Positions 1 through 6,656 are shown, counted from the stretch's first letter. The stretch is 24,942 nucleotides of DNA from JAGLQA01 sp023135565 (GCA_030639305.1 DAOWCY010000102.1:1-24942); one strand, 5' to 3'. The notes: generated from the letters alone by a model not told the origin. A program made the numbers and translations.

Positions 1-73
1 ACGCCCCTTCAAATATGTGTGATAACACACGCCATTTGGTTTTTTCTAAGTCTCTACTTCTTTCTTGATTCAT
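1..73 (-). CDS. Partial gene running off the left edge, product unknown (possible transposase N terminus)
   Basis: Only the first 24 codons are in the window, reading MNQERSRDLEKTKWRVLSHI and onward to the edge. An ATG at 73 has a good Shine-Dalgarno AAGGAG at 85-80, six bases upstream, which makes this a credible start despite the short length. A TATAAT box lies upstream at 134-139 on the same strand. The neighbouring IS21 remnant and the inverted repeat over the ribosome binding site suggest a mobile-element gene, and the first residues could be the start of a helix-turn-helix region, but the family cannot be named from 24 residues. Confidence 0.45.
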   Translation of the reverse strand, partial: MNQERSRDLEKTKWRVLSHIFEGA

Positions 74-81
74 TTTTTACT

Positions 82-129
82 CCTTAAAATTGGTTTAAAA
101 AAAGCTTAACTAACTGTCCAATTTTAAGG
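82..129 (-). promoter_or_regulatory. Inverted repeat covering the ribosome binding site of the edge gene
   Basis: CCTTAAAATTGG (82-93) and CCAATTTTAAGG (118-129) are perfect 12-bp complements separated by 24 bases. In the minus-strand transcript the 3' arm covers four bases of the AAGGAG ribosome binding site (85-80) of the partial gene starting at 73. It could hide the site in read-through transcripts, or it could simply be part of an insertion-sequence end. The TATAAT at 134-139 would start transcription near 127, inside the upstream arm. Confidence 0.45.
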
Positions 130-134
130 GTCCA

Positions 135-323
135 TTATAATAATCGGGTATGAAGAATAAAAAAAGATCGATGGAAGAACGGCTCTACGCAGCCCAATTG
201 ACTGCGTCCAACGCCCAACAGTCCCCGGCAGTCAAAACAGCGCTGTCCCGCTACGGCTAAGGATTTACTTCTTTGCCTATTGGCTTCCATAAATAACCTC
301 CTGACTTGTTGGTCTGTTACCAT
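135..323 (-). pseudogene. Remnant of an IS21-family istA transposase N terminus
   Basis: The frame starting at ATG 323, behind a GGAGG five bases upstream, begins MVTDQQVRRLFMEANRQRSK and continues SLAVAG. This resembles the N-terminal helix-turn-helix start of IS21-family IstA proteins, which often begin M(V/L/I)TDxQVRRL. After about 27 residues the resemblance stops: the expected second helix and the DDE core are missing and the frame ends at 135. No istB is seen. It is therefore a truncated, frame-damaged leftover. The frame is open upstream to an ATG at 377, but the ribosome binding site favours 323. The 23-bp-spaced repeats just upstream (386-438) support the IS21 reading. Confidence rests on family memory, not on a search. 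Confidence 0.5.
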
Positions 324-383
324 TCGATCCTCCTGTTTAGAATCGAATAGTTTAGTAAATTCTCGGTCTTTTAACAACCTTTT

Positions 384-438
384 AATTGTCGTTGACCGGG
401 AATTCTAGTTGTCGTCAGGAGGGAGTTCTAGTTGTCGT
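384..438. repeat. Three TTGTCGT motifs at exact 23-bp spacing (IS21-type terminal repeats)
   Basis: TTGTCGT occurs at 386-392, 409-415 and 432-438, exactly 23 bp apart. The last two copies share the longer motif TTCTAGTTGTCGT. IS21-family elements carry several spaced transposase-binding repeats at their ends, and this array lies just upstream of the istA-like remnant, so it is probably an element terminus. The remaining sequence between 439 and 489 shows no gene or clear terminator. Confidence 0.55.
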
Positions 439-489
439 TGATCAACCCTCTTAGTTGACCGATTATATCCGGACTGCAACCGGCAAAAA

Positions 490-1110
490 TTAAAGTTTAT
501 CTTCCTGGCTGAAATATAGGACAAGGCTGTCACGGTTGGTCATTAACATCTTTGCTGCCCAAACATCTTTTTTTAATAATTTGTCGATCTGCTGATCATA
601 AAAATTTTTGATTTTCCTTTCCACTTCTACCTTTTCATTTTTTGTAAAATCCTCCATAAGATAAAGTAAGAATGGGAAATTATCACAGGCCGCAAATGTT
701 TCAGTATAATCAGGGTAAATAGATACTATATCATCAAAACCCACAAAAAAAAATGCTCCTTTTTCCATTAATGCAGGCCCCAATTCTGCCCCACTGTGGC
801 AGGAGTTAGTAAAAACCAGACCGTCCCGAAGCATATGATCATTTTCGTTTACTTTGATAAATGGATTCCCTTGAGGGTCATTGAAAGAATCCCGCGAGCC
901 GTGGCAGTATGAAGCAAATAAAAACTCCCTGCCATTAATCTCAGATAACTTTTCTTCAACATAAACCGGGTTACATTTTTGGTCATTTATTTCTACTATT
1001 TCCGCATCGGGATAATTTTCTTTCAGATAACCTTTTATATATGCCGCACACTTTTCAAAATAATCATTTAATTTTTCATCTTTGTAGTATAAAAGTATGA
1101 TTGGATTCAC
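490..1110 (-). CDS. CHAT/caspase-like cysteine protease, last gene of the candidate defence operon
   Basis: This 206-residue cytoplasmic protein has the signature of the CHAT branch of caspase-like proteases: a catalytic-type His in FASYCHGS (His70) and a catalytic-type Cys in FTNSCHSGAELGPALMEKGA (Cys104), followed by the usual small strand FFFVGF. There is no signal peptide, membrane segment or fused sensor domain, so it is a minimal stand-alone protease. The start is GTG at 1110 with AAGGA seven bases upstream, and it overlaps the receiver gene stop as GTGA, implying translational coupling. Position at the end of a methyltransferase/GHKL kinase/receiver operon suggests it is the effector, with proteolysis switched on by the phosphorelay. 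The substrate is unknown; no obvious substrate gene such as a gasdermin-like pore former lies in the window. Protease assignment is strong by motif; the effector role is inference. Confidence 0.8.
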   Translation of the reverse strand: MNPIILLYYKDEKLNDYFEKCAAYIKGYLKENYPDAEIVEINDQKCNPVYVEEKLSEINGREFLFASYCHGSRDSFNDPQGNPFIKVNENDHMLRDGLVFTNSCHSGAELGPALMEKGAFFFVGFDDIVSIYPDYTETFAACDNFPFLLYLMEDFTKNEKVEVERKIKNFYDQQIDKLLKKDVWAAKMLMTNRDSLVLYFSQEDKL

Positions 1111-1694
1111 AACTGTTCCTTTCCCCTGGTGATTAGATCTATAGTCAATTTATTCAGATCTCTTTCAAATTGAAGCCCTAAAGGAGTACGCAGTCTAATT
1201 TCATTCAATATATCTGCTGCTGTAAATTTTCGTCCCTCCTTTGTCACCATTAAAACAGCGTCCGACTGCTTTGTTTTTTGAATCCAATCTTCAAGTGCAC
1301 CGCCCGGAAAAATATTTAATTGATCCCGGATTTCTTTTATTTTGGATACGATTTTTGAATTGTCCTCAGTGCGTTTAAAAATGGCTCTGGCTTCATTGTT
1401 AATGAATTTCAAACAATCATTTGTGGTTTGAGTACTAATATTCCCTGAAATAATAACTACCGGAACCTTTTCATCGACTTCTCTTATTTCATCAAAGAGT
1501 TGATTCCCGGAAACACTTCTTTCCCCCATATACAGGTCCAGCAGGATAATATCGTACTGCCGGCTCTTTATATATTCCTGTGCCTTTTTCGAATCGTTGA
1601 TAACCTTAACTGAAAAGCCCTCATCAAAAAGGCTTTGAACCAGTGGATCAAGGTCGTCTATATTGTCGTCGATATAAATAATTCGATCATTCAT
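1107..1694 (-). CDS. Response-regulator receiver protein with an unassigned C-terminal domain
   Basis: The 195-residue protein begins with a complete receiver domain (about residues 3-122): acidic pair Asp9/Asp10 in IYIDDN, phospho-acceptor Asp53 in DIILLDLYMG, switch Ser83 in VVIISGN and conserved Lys107 in AIFKR. The output part (about 125-195) is not a DNA-binding helix-turn-helix I recognise; it contains the segment LNEIRLRTPLGLQFERDLNK, which looks like a small helical adaptor. The ATG at 1694 has GGAGG about six bases upstream and overlaps the kinase stop by 8 bases; the 3' end overlaps the protease start by 4. The context implies it takes phosphate from the upstream GHKL protein and passes the signal to the CHAT protease by protein contact rather than by transcription. 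Receiver assignment is firm; adaptor function is inference. Confidence 0.88.
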   Translation of the reverse strand: MNDRIIYIDDNIDDLDPLVQSLFDEGFSVKVINDSKKAQEYIKSRQYDIILLDLYMGERSVSGNQLFDEIREVDEKVPVVIISGNISTQTTNDCLKFINNEARAIFKRTEDNSKIVSKIKEIRDQLNIFPGGALEDWIQKTKQSDAVLMVTKEGRKFTAADILNEIRLRTPLGLQFERDLNKLTIDLITRGKEQL

Positions 1695-4056
1695 CCTGTT
1701 CCTCCTTTTTTACCGGCAGTGTGATTTTAAAAGAAGCGCCCCCCGGTTTAAACTCGCTGTCTACTAAGGTGATCTCTCCTTTGTAGGATTTCAAAAAGTT
1801 CTCAACTATATATAGTCCCAATCCAGCTCCACCCTGGTCTGCCGTAGTGGTAAAATAGACCTCACGAATTTTATCTCTATTTTCAGCAGGTATCCCGCAT
1901 CCATTGTCGGAAAAAAGAATAATTATATTCTTCTCGCCTTCCTTATAAAGCGATATTTTAATTATTCTTGCTCCTTTTATATTACGCAGTGCTTTTCTCG
2001 AATTGGAAATCAGGTTTTCAATTATGATGCGGAAAGCCGACTCATTGGCTTCGATCGAAATGGAGGGGTCTAAAGATTTCCTGATCTCGATGCCTTCCTG
2101 TTTGAAGTTAAACTCATTCACTCCGATTAATTCGTTAATCAAAAGGCTTAAATGAAACGCCTTCGGTTCTTTATGTATCCTGGAAAAGTCAAGCATAAAA
2201 TCCAATATTTTTACTGTCTTTGACATCTGTTCATAAATCCGGCGGGAATATTCGACAAATAACTTCTTCTTTTTTTCATATCGAGGCGGTATTCCATCTT
2301 TCATATATTCCGCCATGTCTTTATAATAAGCAGGCATTTTGTCTTTCATAAACTCCGCCGCACTTTTAATCTTATCTAATGAAATACTCAAAGCATGTGC
2401 TATCATTTTCGAGTATTCATTTAGAGATATAATACTTTGGTAGAGCTTTTCTTTATCCCGGAGCTCTTTTTGCAGGTCACCCTGTTTTTTAACACCTTTA
2501 TTAAACTTCCTGCCTATGATCAGAACTAATTTTTGAACCGCCTTCAAAGCCGGTTTAAATTCATCGGGGACATTTTTAATAAGACTTTTGAGACTGCTTT
2601 TAACCTCCTTTAAATCTTCGCCAGCTTCTTTTAAATCTTCACCGGTTTTCTCTCTCTCTTTCTCTTTTTTAAACTTCAATAGTTTTTCCAATTGTCCGAT
2701 TTGGTCAACGATAAAATCTTTTAACCTCCTATATTCCGGGCAGTCTATAAAATCCTGACGGTTTGTGGCATCTTCGATTTTTGGATTTTTTTCTTTGGTT
2801 ATTTCAACGATGCCGATCAAGTCGTGGCTGCTAATTTTCTCAAAAAAACCGGACCACCGACGTTTATCTATCCCCAAAATATCTCTCTGTTTATTAATAT
2901 CGTCGGTTAATTCAGCAAAAGGCGTCGTTATAATCCCATCCCTATAAATTTTTATCCCATCTATTCTATAATTTTTATAAAACTTTCTAAAATTTGCTTT
3001 TCCAGATTGATCAAAATAATAAAGTTTAAATTTTACAGGCCCGAAATTTTCGATTTTACTTTTCTCTCTTTCCATCTTCCCGCTCTTATCATCAAACTTC
3101 AATCTTTCCTGGTAAACTTCACAGCCTTCAATTTCAAAAAATTCAGTGGCAAAATCTACCGACCTGTTTTCAACCATATTATTTTTATATCGTTCAGGAT
3201 ATTCATTAGAATTCACATATATAGTAAAACCATATTCCAGGTGTGAACCGGGAGGCAGCACCTTCGTCAATTCCCAATAGACCCTTTCTATATCGTCTTT
3301 TTCCCAGGTTTCACGCAGGGGGCTTAAAGTTAGTTTTGTCCCATGTTCTCCCGGTTTTCCCGGTTCAAATGAAACTTTATGCTCGATATCGGTTAAATAT
3401 ATCTTTCGGGTGTTTTCCCACAACGCTGCTAATCTATTTATGTCCGCCCTGCTGCAGATACTTGCTGCGCGAGCATCCAATATTTCCTTAGATTCGATGT
3501 CCTCCGCCCAATAAAAAAAATTCCTGTTCTCCGAAGGATATAGAATTCCGACCTTTTCAAGTTTATCGATCTCGATTCCCGTTTCTTTAATTTCTTCTTT
3601 ATCTATAGTACCGTTTTTTCCAATGTTATCATATTCTCTCCAATCTATCTCAACAAGCAGCCATTCATTCATCCCTTGACGCTTAGTCTTAATGGCTACC
3701 CTGGAGGCTAATTTGTCCACGGAGAACCTGCCGATTCCTTTTTCACCGACGAAAACCCTGTTAAATGGAGGGGGGGAAACCTTTTCGAGGCGTTTAGCAC
3801 CAGCGCTTATTACCATCCATTTGCTGCGGAAGTCCCAAAGTGACATACCTATGCCATCATCTTTTATTATAATTTTACCATTAGTGGAAGAGACATCGTC
3901 AAAACTAAGATATACCTCCCGGGCATTGGCATCGTAGCAATTTTTTATAAGCTCATAGAGTGCGGTAAGTCTATCAGTTATCAACTCGCGTCCTAACTTC
4001 CGGTATGTATCGATATCAATTTTCCATTTCAATAGATTCGATCCGGTATCAGGCAT
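1687..4056 (-). CDS. Double-GHKL ATPase: Hsp90/MORC-like module plus histidine-kinase module
   Basis: The 789-residue soluble protein has two GHKL modules. The N-terminal one (about 1-240) shows an N box ELIKNCYDANA (35-45), DDGIGM (66-71) and GEKGIGRFSV (104-113), as in Hsp90/MutL/MORC-like ATPases; an S5-like middle follows with IYRDGIITTPF near 370-380. A charged coiled stretch (about 455-545) leads to a HisKA-like helix with candidate phospho-acceptor His554 (MIAHALS), then a kinase ATPase: ENLISNSRKA (680-689), DNGCGI (717-722), YFTTT and GGAGLGLYIV (742-751). No membrane segment or PAS/GAF sensor is seen, so the N-terminal ATPase is likely the sensor. I chose ATG 4056 with GGAGG five bases upstream; a GTG at 4062 is in frame. 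It overlaps the methyltransferase by 8 bases and the receiver gene by 8 bases. Related Hsp90-like ATPases occur near restriction-modification genes. Confidence 0.87.
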   Translation of the reverse strand: MPDTGSNLLKWKIDIDTYRKLGRELITDRLTALYELIKNCYDANAREVYLSFDDVSSTNGKIIIKDDGIGMSLWDFRSKWMVISAGAKRLEKVSPPPFNRVFVGEKGIGRFSVDKLASRVAIKTKRQGMNEWLLVEIDWREYDNIGKNGTIDKEEIKETGIEIDKLEKVGILYPSENRNFFYWAEDIESKEILDARAASICSRADINRLAALWENTRKIYLTDIEHKVSFEPGKPGEHGTKLTLSPLRETWEKDDIERVYWELTKVLPPGSHLEYGFTIYVNSNEYPERYKNNMVENRSVDFATEFFEIEGCEVYQERLKFDDKSGKMEREKSKIENFGPVKFKLYYFDQSGKANFRKFYKNYRIDGIKIYRDGIITTPFAELTDDINKQRDILGIDKRRWSGFFEKISSHDLIGIVEITKEKNPKIEDATNRQDFIDCPEYRRLKDFIVDQIGQLEKLLKFKKEKEREKTGEDLKEAGEDLKEVKSSLKSLIKNVPDEFKPALKAVQKLVLIIGRKFNKGVKKQGDLQKELRDKEKLYQSIISLNEYSKMIAHALSISLDKIKSAAEFMKDKMPAYYKDMAEYMKDGIPPRYEKKKKLFVEYSRRIYEQMSKTVKILDFMLDFSRIHKEPKAFHLSLLINELIGVNEFNFKQEGIEIRKSLDPSISIEANESAFRIIIENLISNSRKALRNIKGARIIKISLYKEGEKNIIILFSDNGCGIPAENRDKIREVYFTTTADQGGAGLGLYIVENFLKSYKGEITLVDSEFKPGGASFKITLPVKKEEQDE

Positions 4057-5140
4057 GCCCACCTCCCGCGTATTTTACTATCTCTCTAAAAATGGCCTCT
4101 GATAAAAGAGGCGGCACAGCATTCCCAACCTGCTGCTGCTGCGACCCCAACAATCCCCAAAAGGTAAAGTCATCCGGGAAGGACTGCAGACGAGCAGCTT
4201 CTCTAACCGACAGCCCCCTGTCCTGGTATGGATGTATAAGCATGTTTTTTCTATAATTCCCAATAACAACCGAAGGTTTATCAGGTCTTAGACGGTAGTA
4301 AATACTACTGTGACACATTGATTTATCTTTGTAATTGGAAAACAATTCTTGAGGAATATTTGTCCAATTTCCTCCCTGTTTGATATACTTGTACCTGTCG
4401 ACCACATAATCTTTGTTTCTCGACACAAAATGATTGTAAGTTTCTCCATTCCCATTCCGTATTTTTCTCTGGTACTCAGAAAGTCCTGAATTTTTCCTAT
4501 ATTTCAAAGCCGGGAAACAATCCCCGTTTCTCAAACCGGGTAAATCGCTGAAAGCCTCGTCAACAGAAACATATTTACCGCCATTAACCGCACCGGGAAA
4601 TTTAAAATCGATTTTTTCGTCTTTCCACCCTACGATGAAAAGCCGTTTCCTCATCTGGGGCACACCGTAATCAGCCGCATTTAAAACACTTGATTTTACT
4701 TTATATCCCAATTCACAAAAATTCTTCAATATTTTATTTAAGATAAGCCCCTTCTCAAAAAGCTTTAAGCCTTCTACATTTTCAAATAGAATCCAATCGG
4801 GAGACAGATGTTTAATAAATTCCAGGAAGTACAAATACATCGAGTTGTTTTCATTTTCCATATTCCGGGATTGGCGATTTGATACGGAAAACCCCTGGCA
4901 GGGCGGCCCCCCGATTAAAATAAAGGGACTTTCCCCGGCAAAAATTTCCTCTTTCACCCGGGCAGGGTCCATGGTTTCGATATTTTTATTGAAGACAACT
5001 GTTCCGGGATGATTTCTTTTAAAAGTTTCGGCTGCGTCACTTTCAGTTTCCACTGCCGCAGCAATTTTGATACCGGCCCATTCAGCGCCAAGCGATAATC
5101 CGCCGCAGCCTGAGAACAAATCAATTCCTTTAAATTCCAT
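4049..5140 (-). CDS. C5-cytosine DNA methyltransferase
   Basis: The 363-residue protein has the C5 methyltransferase motifs in order: motif I DLFSGCGG (7-14) for S-adenosylmethionine, motif IV GGPPCQGFS (77-85) with catalytic Cys81, motif VI ENVEG (120-124), motif VIII QMRKR (162-166), target-recognition region about 175-285, motif IX REAARLQSFPDDF (313-325) and motif X QVGNAVPP (337-344). It transfers a methyl group to carbon 5 of cytosine; the target sequence cannot be read from the protein. All catalytic motifs look intact. It starts 11 bases inside the end of the glycosylase gene and ends 8 bases inside the GHKL gene, so the three are probably co-translated. No restriction endonuclease gene lies in the operon or next to it. 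The methylation may mark self DNA for whatever the GHKL protein senses. Confidence 0.95.
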   Translation of the reverse strand: MEFKGIDLFSGCGGLSLGAEWAGIKIAAAVETESDAAETFKRNHPGTVVFNKNIETMDPARVKEEIFAGESPFILIGGPPCQGFSVSNRQSRNMENENNSMYLYFLEFIKHLSPDWILFENVEGLKLFEKGLILNKILKNFCELGYKVKSSVLNAADYGVPQMRKRLFIVGWKDEKIDFKFPGAVNGGKYVSVDEAFSDLPGLRNGDCFPALKYRKNSGLSEYQRKIRNGNGETYNHFVSRNKDYVVDRYKYIKQGGNWTNIPQELFSNYKDKSMCHSSIYYRLRPDKPSVVIGNYRKNMLIHPYQDRGLSVREAARLQSFPDDFTFWGLLGSQQQQVGNAVPPLLSEAIFREIVKYAGGGHA

Positions 5141-5846
5141 GAGAGCTAATTATATAATAATGACAGCGCCTTTTCAAGAGACATTTGCCGCATTTATTTT
5201 TACTTTTAACGCAGACGGCTGCCCCAAAATCGAGAAGATAATAACTGAACACCGCATATTTTTTCAGGGGCAGCATACCCAGGAGGATTTCGTTTAGCCC
5301 GCGATCTTCCCGCGGTCTTTTTAACGGGGACCGGCAGCCGAAAAAAGACTCGATTATACTAATAGTATTGGTGTCTACAATAGCCGCTCTCTTATTGAAC
5401 CCGAATAAGAGAACCGCATTCGCAATATAATCGCCAACTCCTTTCAACTGTCTTAGTTTCTTGTATTCGGTAGGCATTTTCCCTTTAAATTCCTCCAATA
5501 TCTGCCTGCTTAAATAAAGGATTCTCTCTTTCCTATAATTTAAACCTATCTTAGAGATTATATGATCGAGAGTGTCTCGATTTTTCAAAACCTCACGAGG
5601 GCTTGTAAAACTCTTTATTAAAGGGTAAAATTTTTTTATTTTTTGGGAGTCTGTCTGCTGCAAAAGAATTTCAGTTAATAAAATTATAAAGATATTGTCT
5701 TCTGCTCGCCATGGATAATGAACATAGTTCTCCCTGCCCCATTCTCTAATCTTTCTAACAAAATAATCTCTCTTCTCTTTCGGTATAGAGAAACTGCGAT
5801 TCGATGAGATCTGCGATGATTTACTCGCCGGTTTTTTTTTACACAT
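5130..5846 (-). CDS. HhH-GPD DNA glycosylase, Mig-type T:G mismatch repair enzyme likely
   Basis: This 238-residue enzyme belongs to the EndoIII/MutY superfamily: TEILLQQT (58-65), helix-hairpin-helix LKGVGDYIANAV (134-145), catalytic Asp158 in IVDTN, and an iron-sulphur loop with Cys212, 219, 222 and 228 (C-X6-C-X2-C-X5-C). The residue after the hairpin is Tyr140, where bifunctional EndoIII has Lys and MutY has Ser; the T:G glycosylase Mig of Methanothermobacter has Tyr there. With a C5 methyltransferase immediately downstream, the likely job is to remove thymine formed when 5-methylcytosine deaminates, much as Vsr does for Dcm. At 238 residues it lacks the C-terminal Nudix-like domain of full MutY. 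The start ATG 5846 has no Shine-Dalgarno sequence; the promoter sits so close that the mRNA would be nearly leaderless. Adenine glycosylase activity is the main alternative. Confidence 0.85.
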   Translation of the reverse strand: MCKKKPASKSSQISSNRSFSIPKEKRDYFVRKIREWGRENYVHYPWRAEDNIFIILLTEILLQQTDSQKIKKFYPLIKSFTSPREVLKNRDTLDHIISKIGLNYRKERILYLSRQILEEFKGKMPTEYKKLRQLKGVGDYIANAVLLFGFNKRAAIVDTNTISIIESFFGCRSPLKRPREDRGLNEILLGMLPLKKYAVFSYYLLDFGAAVCVKSKNKCGKCLLKRRCHYYIISSHGI

Positions 5847-5857
5847 TGTAGTTAATT

Positions 5858-5886
5858 AATATAGAGCAATTTCATATCTATGTCAA
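5858..5886 (-). promoter_or_regulatory. Promoter of the five-gene operon, giving a nearly leaderless transcript
   Basis: On the minus strand a perfect -35 TTGACA (5886-5881) and a -10 TATATT (5863-5858) are separated by exactly 17 bases. Transcription should start near 5850, only about 4-6 bases before the ATG at 5846. No ribosome binding site is visible upstream of that ATG. Confidence 0.7.
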
Positions 5887-5963
5887 TTATTTTTTACTAT
5901 TACTTCGTGAAGGTTTGCCAAAAAGACAACCTTTTTGGTCAACATAGCCGGACATACGATTCC

Positions 5964-5995
5964 AAGGCCCCTCATAGGCTGCGGACGCCGTCCGC
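5964..5995 (+). repeat. REP-like palindromic element, copy 1
   Basis: AAGGCCCCTCATAGGCT is followed by the palindrome GCGGACGCCGTCCGC (5981-5995). Related copies lie at 12046-12083 (same strand) and 16995-17029 (opposite strand). The rest of the 5887-6081 stretch shows no gene; it separates the divergent defence operon and toxin-antitoxin operon. Confidence 0.6.
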
Positions 5996-6081
5996 TTCTT
6001 TTAAAAAAAAGTCCGGTATTTTATTAGTCTCCCTTTTCCACCTTTTTTGATTCATGAACCAAAGTAAGTTTTGCTATATGG

Positions 6082-6139
6082 TTGAAAAAACAATCTTTTC
6101 ATGCTATATTGTACATGTACATAAATTCGTACATATACG
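6082..6139 (+). promoter_or_regulatory. Promoter and operator of the yefM-yoeB pair
   Basis: A -35 TTGAAA (6082-6087) and -10 TATATT (6105-6110) are 17 bases apart. The start region carries two abutting TGTACA hexamers (6110-6115, 6116-6121) and a palindrome CGTACATATACG (6128-6139). TGTACA is the core of known YefM operators, so this fits autorepression by the YefM/YoeB complex. Confidence 0.7.
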
Positions 6140-6153
6140 AGGTAAACAATAAT

Positions 6154-6405
6154 ATGGAAACTATCTCTTATACAACCGCCCGTAAAACCCTGGCCAAAAC
6201 AATGGAAAGGGTTTGTCATGATCATTCACCCGTGATGATTACCCGGCAGACGGCAGAACCTGTTGTGCTGCTGTCTTTAGATGATTATCATGCACTGGAA
6301 GAAACTGCGTATTTAATGCACAGTTCTAAGAATGCGGCCCGTTTAACGCAGGCGATCGAAGAAATCGAAGCCGGCAGTGCAAAAGAGAGAAAATTATTGG
6401 AATGA
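6154..6405 (+). CDS. yefM: YefM/Phd-family antitoxin
   Basis: An 83-residue antitoxin starting METISYTTARKTLAKTMERV and continuing with the Phd/YefM N-terminal DNA-binding fold (SPVMITRQTAEPVVLLSLDD). The acidic C-terminal tail should wrap the toxin. I chose ATG 6154, with GAGG 11 bases upstream, rather than the longer frame from 6082, which would start inside the promoter. It overlaps the YoeB gene by the 4-base ATGA, giving coupled translation, and the upstream TGTACA boxes match autoregulation by this family. It would neutralise YoeB and repress the operon with it. Confidence 0.92.
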   Translation: METISYTTARKTLAKTMERVCHDHSPVMITRQTAEPVVLLSLDDYHALEETAYLMHSSKNAARLTQAIEEIEAGSAKERKLLE

Positions 6406-6656
6406 AAGTTCTTTTTGCAGAGAATGCCTGGGAAGACTACCTGCACTGGCAGAAGACCGATAAAAAAGTATTGAAAAGGATAAACCAATTAATTCGGGAT
6501 ATCCAACGGCAGCCTTTCACCGGCATCGGTAAACCCGAACCGTTAAAATTTAATTGGAAGGGGTATTGGTCCCGGCGGATCGATTCGGCACATCGTTTGG
6601 TTTACAAAGTCCAGGGCGATACGATAGCCATCGCACAATGCCGCTATCACTATTGA
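6402..6656 (+). CDS. yoeB: YoeB ribosome-dependent mRNA endonuclease toxin
   Basis: The 84-residue protein is full length for YoeB and keeps the catalytic set at the canonical positions: Glu46 (GKPEPLKF), Arg65 (DSAHRLVY), and the C-terminal His83-Tyr84 (CRYHY). YoeB cuts mRNA in the ribosomal A site and stops translation until YefM is replenished. Overlap of its ATG with the yefM stop keeps the two in step. The 160 bases after it (6657-6816) contain no gene; the stem CCGC/GCGG before a T-rich run at 6704-6725 is too short to call a terminator. The pair lies beside the candidate defence operon, divergent from it, which is common in defence islands. Confidence 0.95.
   Translation: MKVLFAENAWEDYLHWQKTDKKVLKRINQLIRDIQRQPFTGIGKPEPLKFNWKGYWSRRIDSAHRLVYKVQGDTIAIAQCRYHY

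Noticed and set aside
384..438. A short CRISPR-like array
   Set aside because: Only the 7-13 base core is repeated, spacing is 23 bp and there are no cas genes; IS21-type end repeats fit better.
2765..3937. Several plus-strand open frames of 60-82 codons
   Set aside because: They lie opposite the GHKL kinase gene, have no ribosome binding sites and no protein-like pattern; they are shadows of the real gene.
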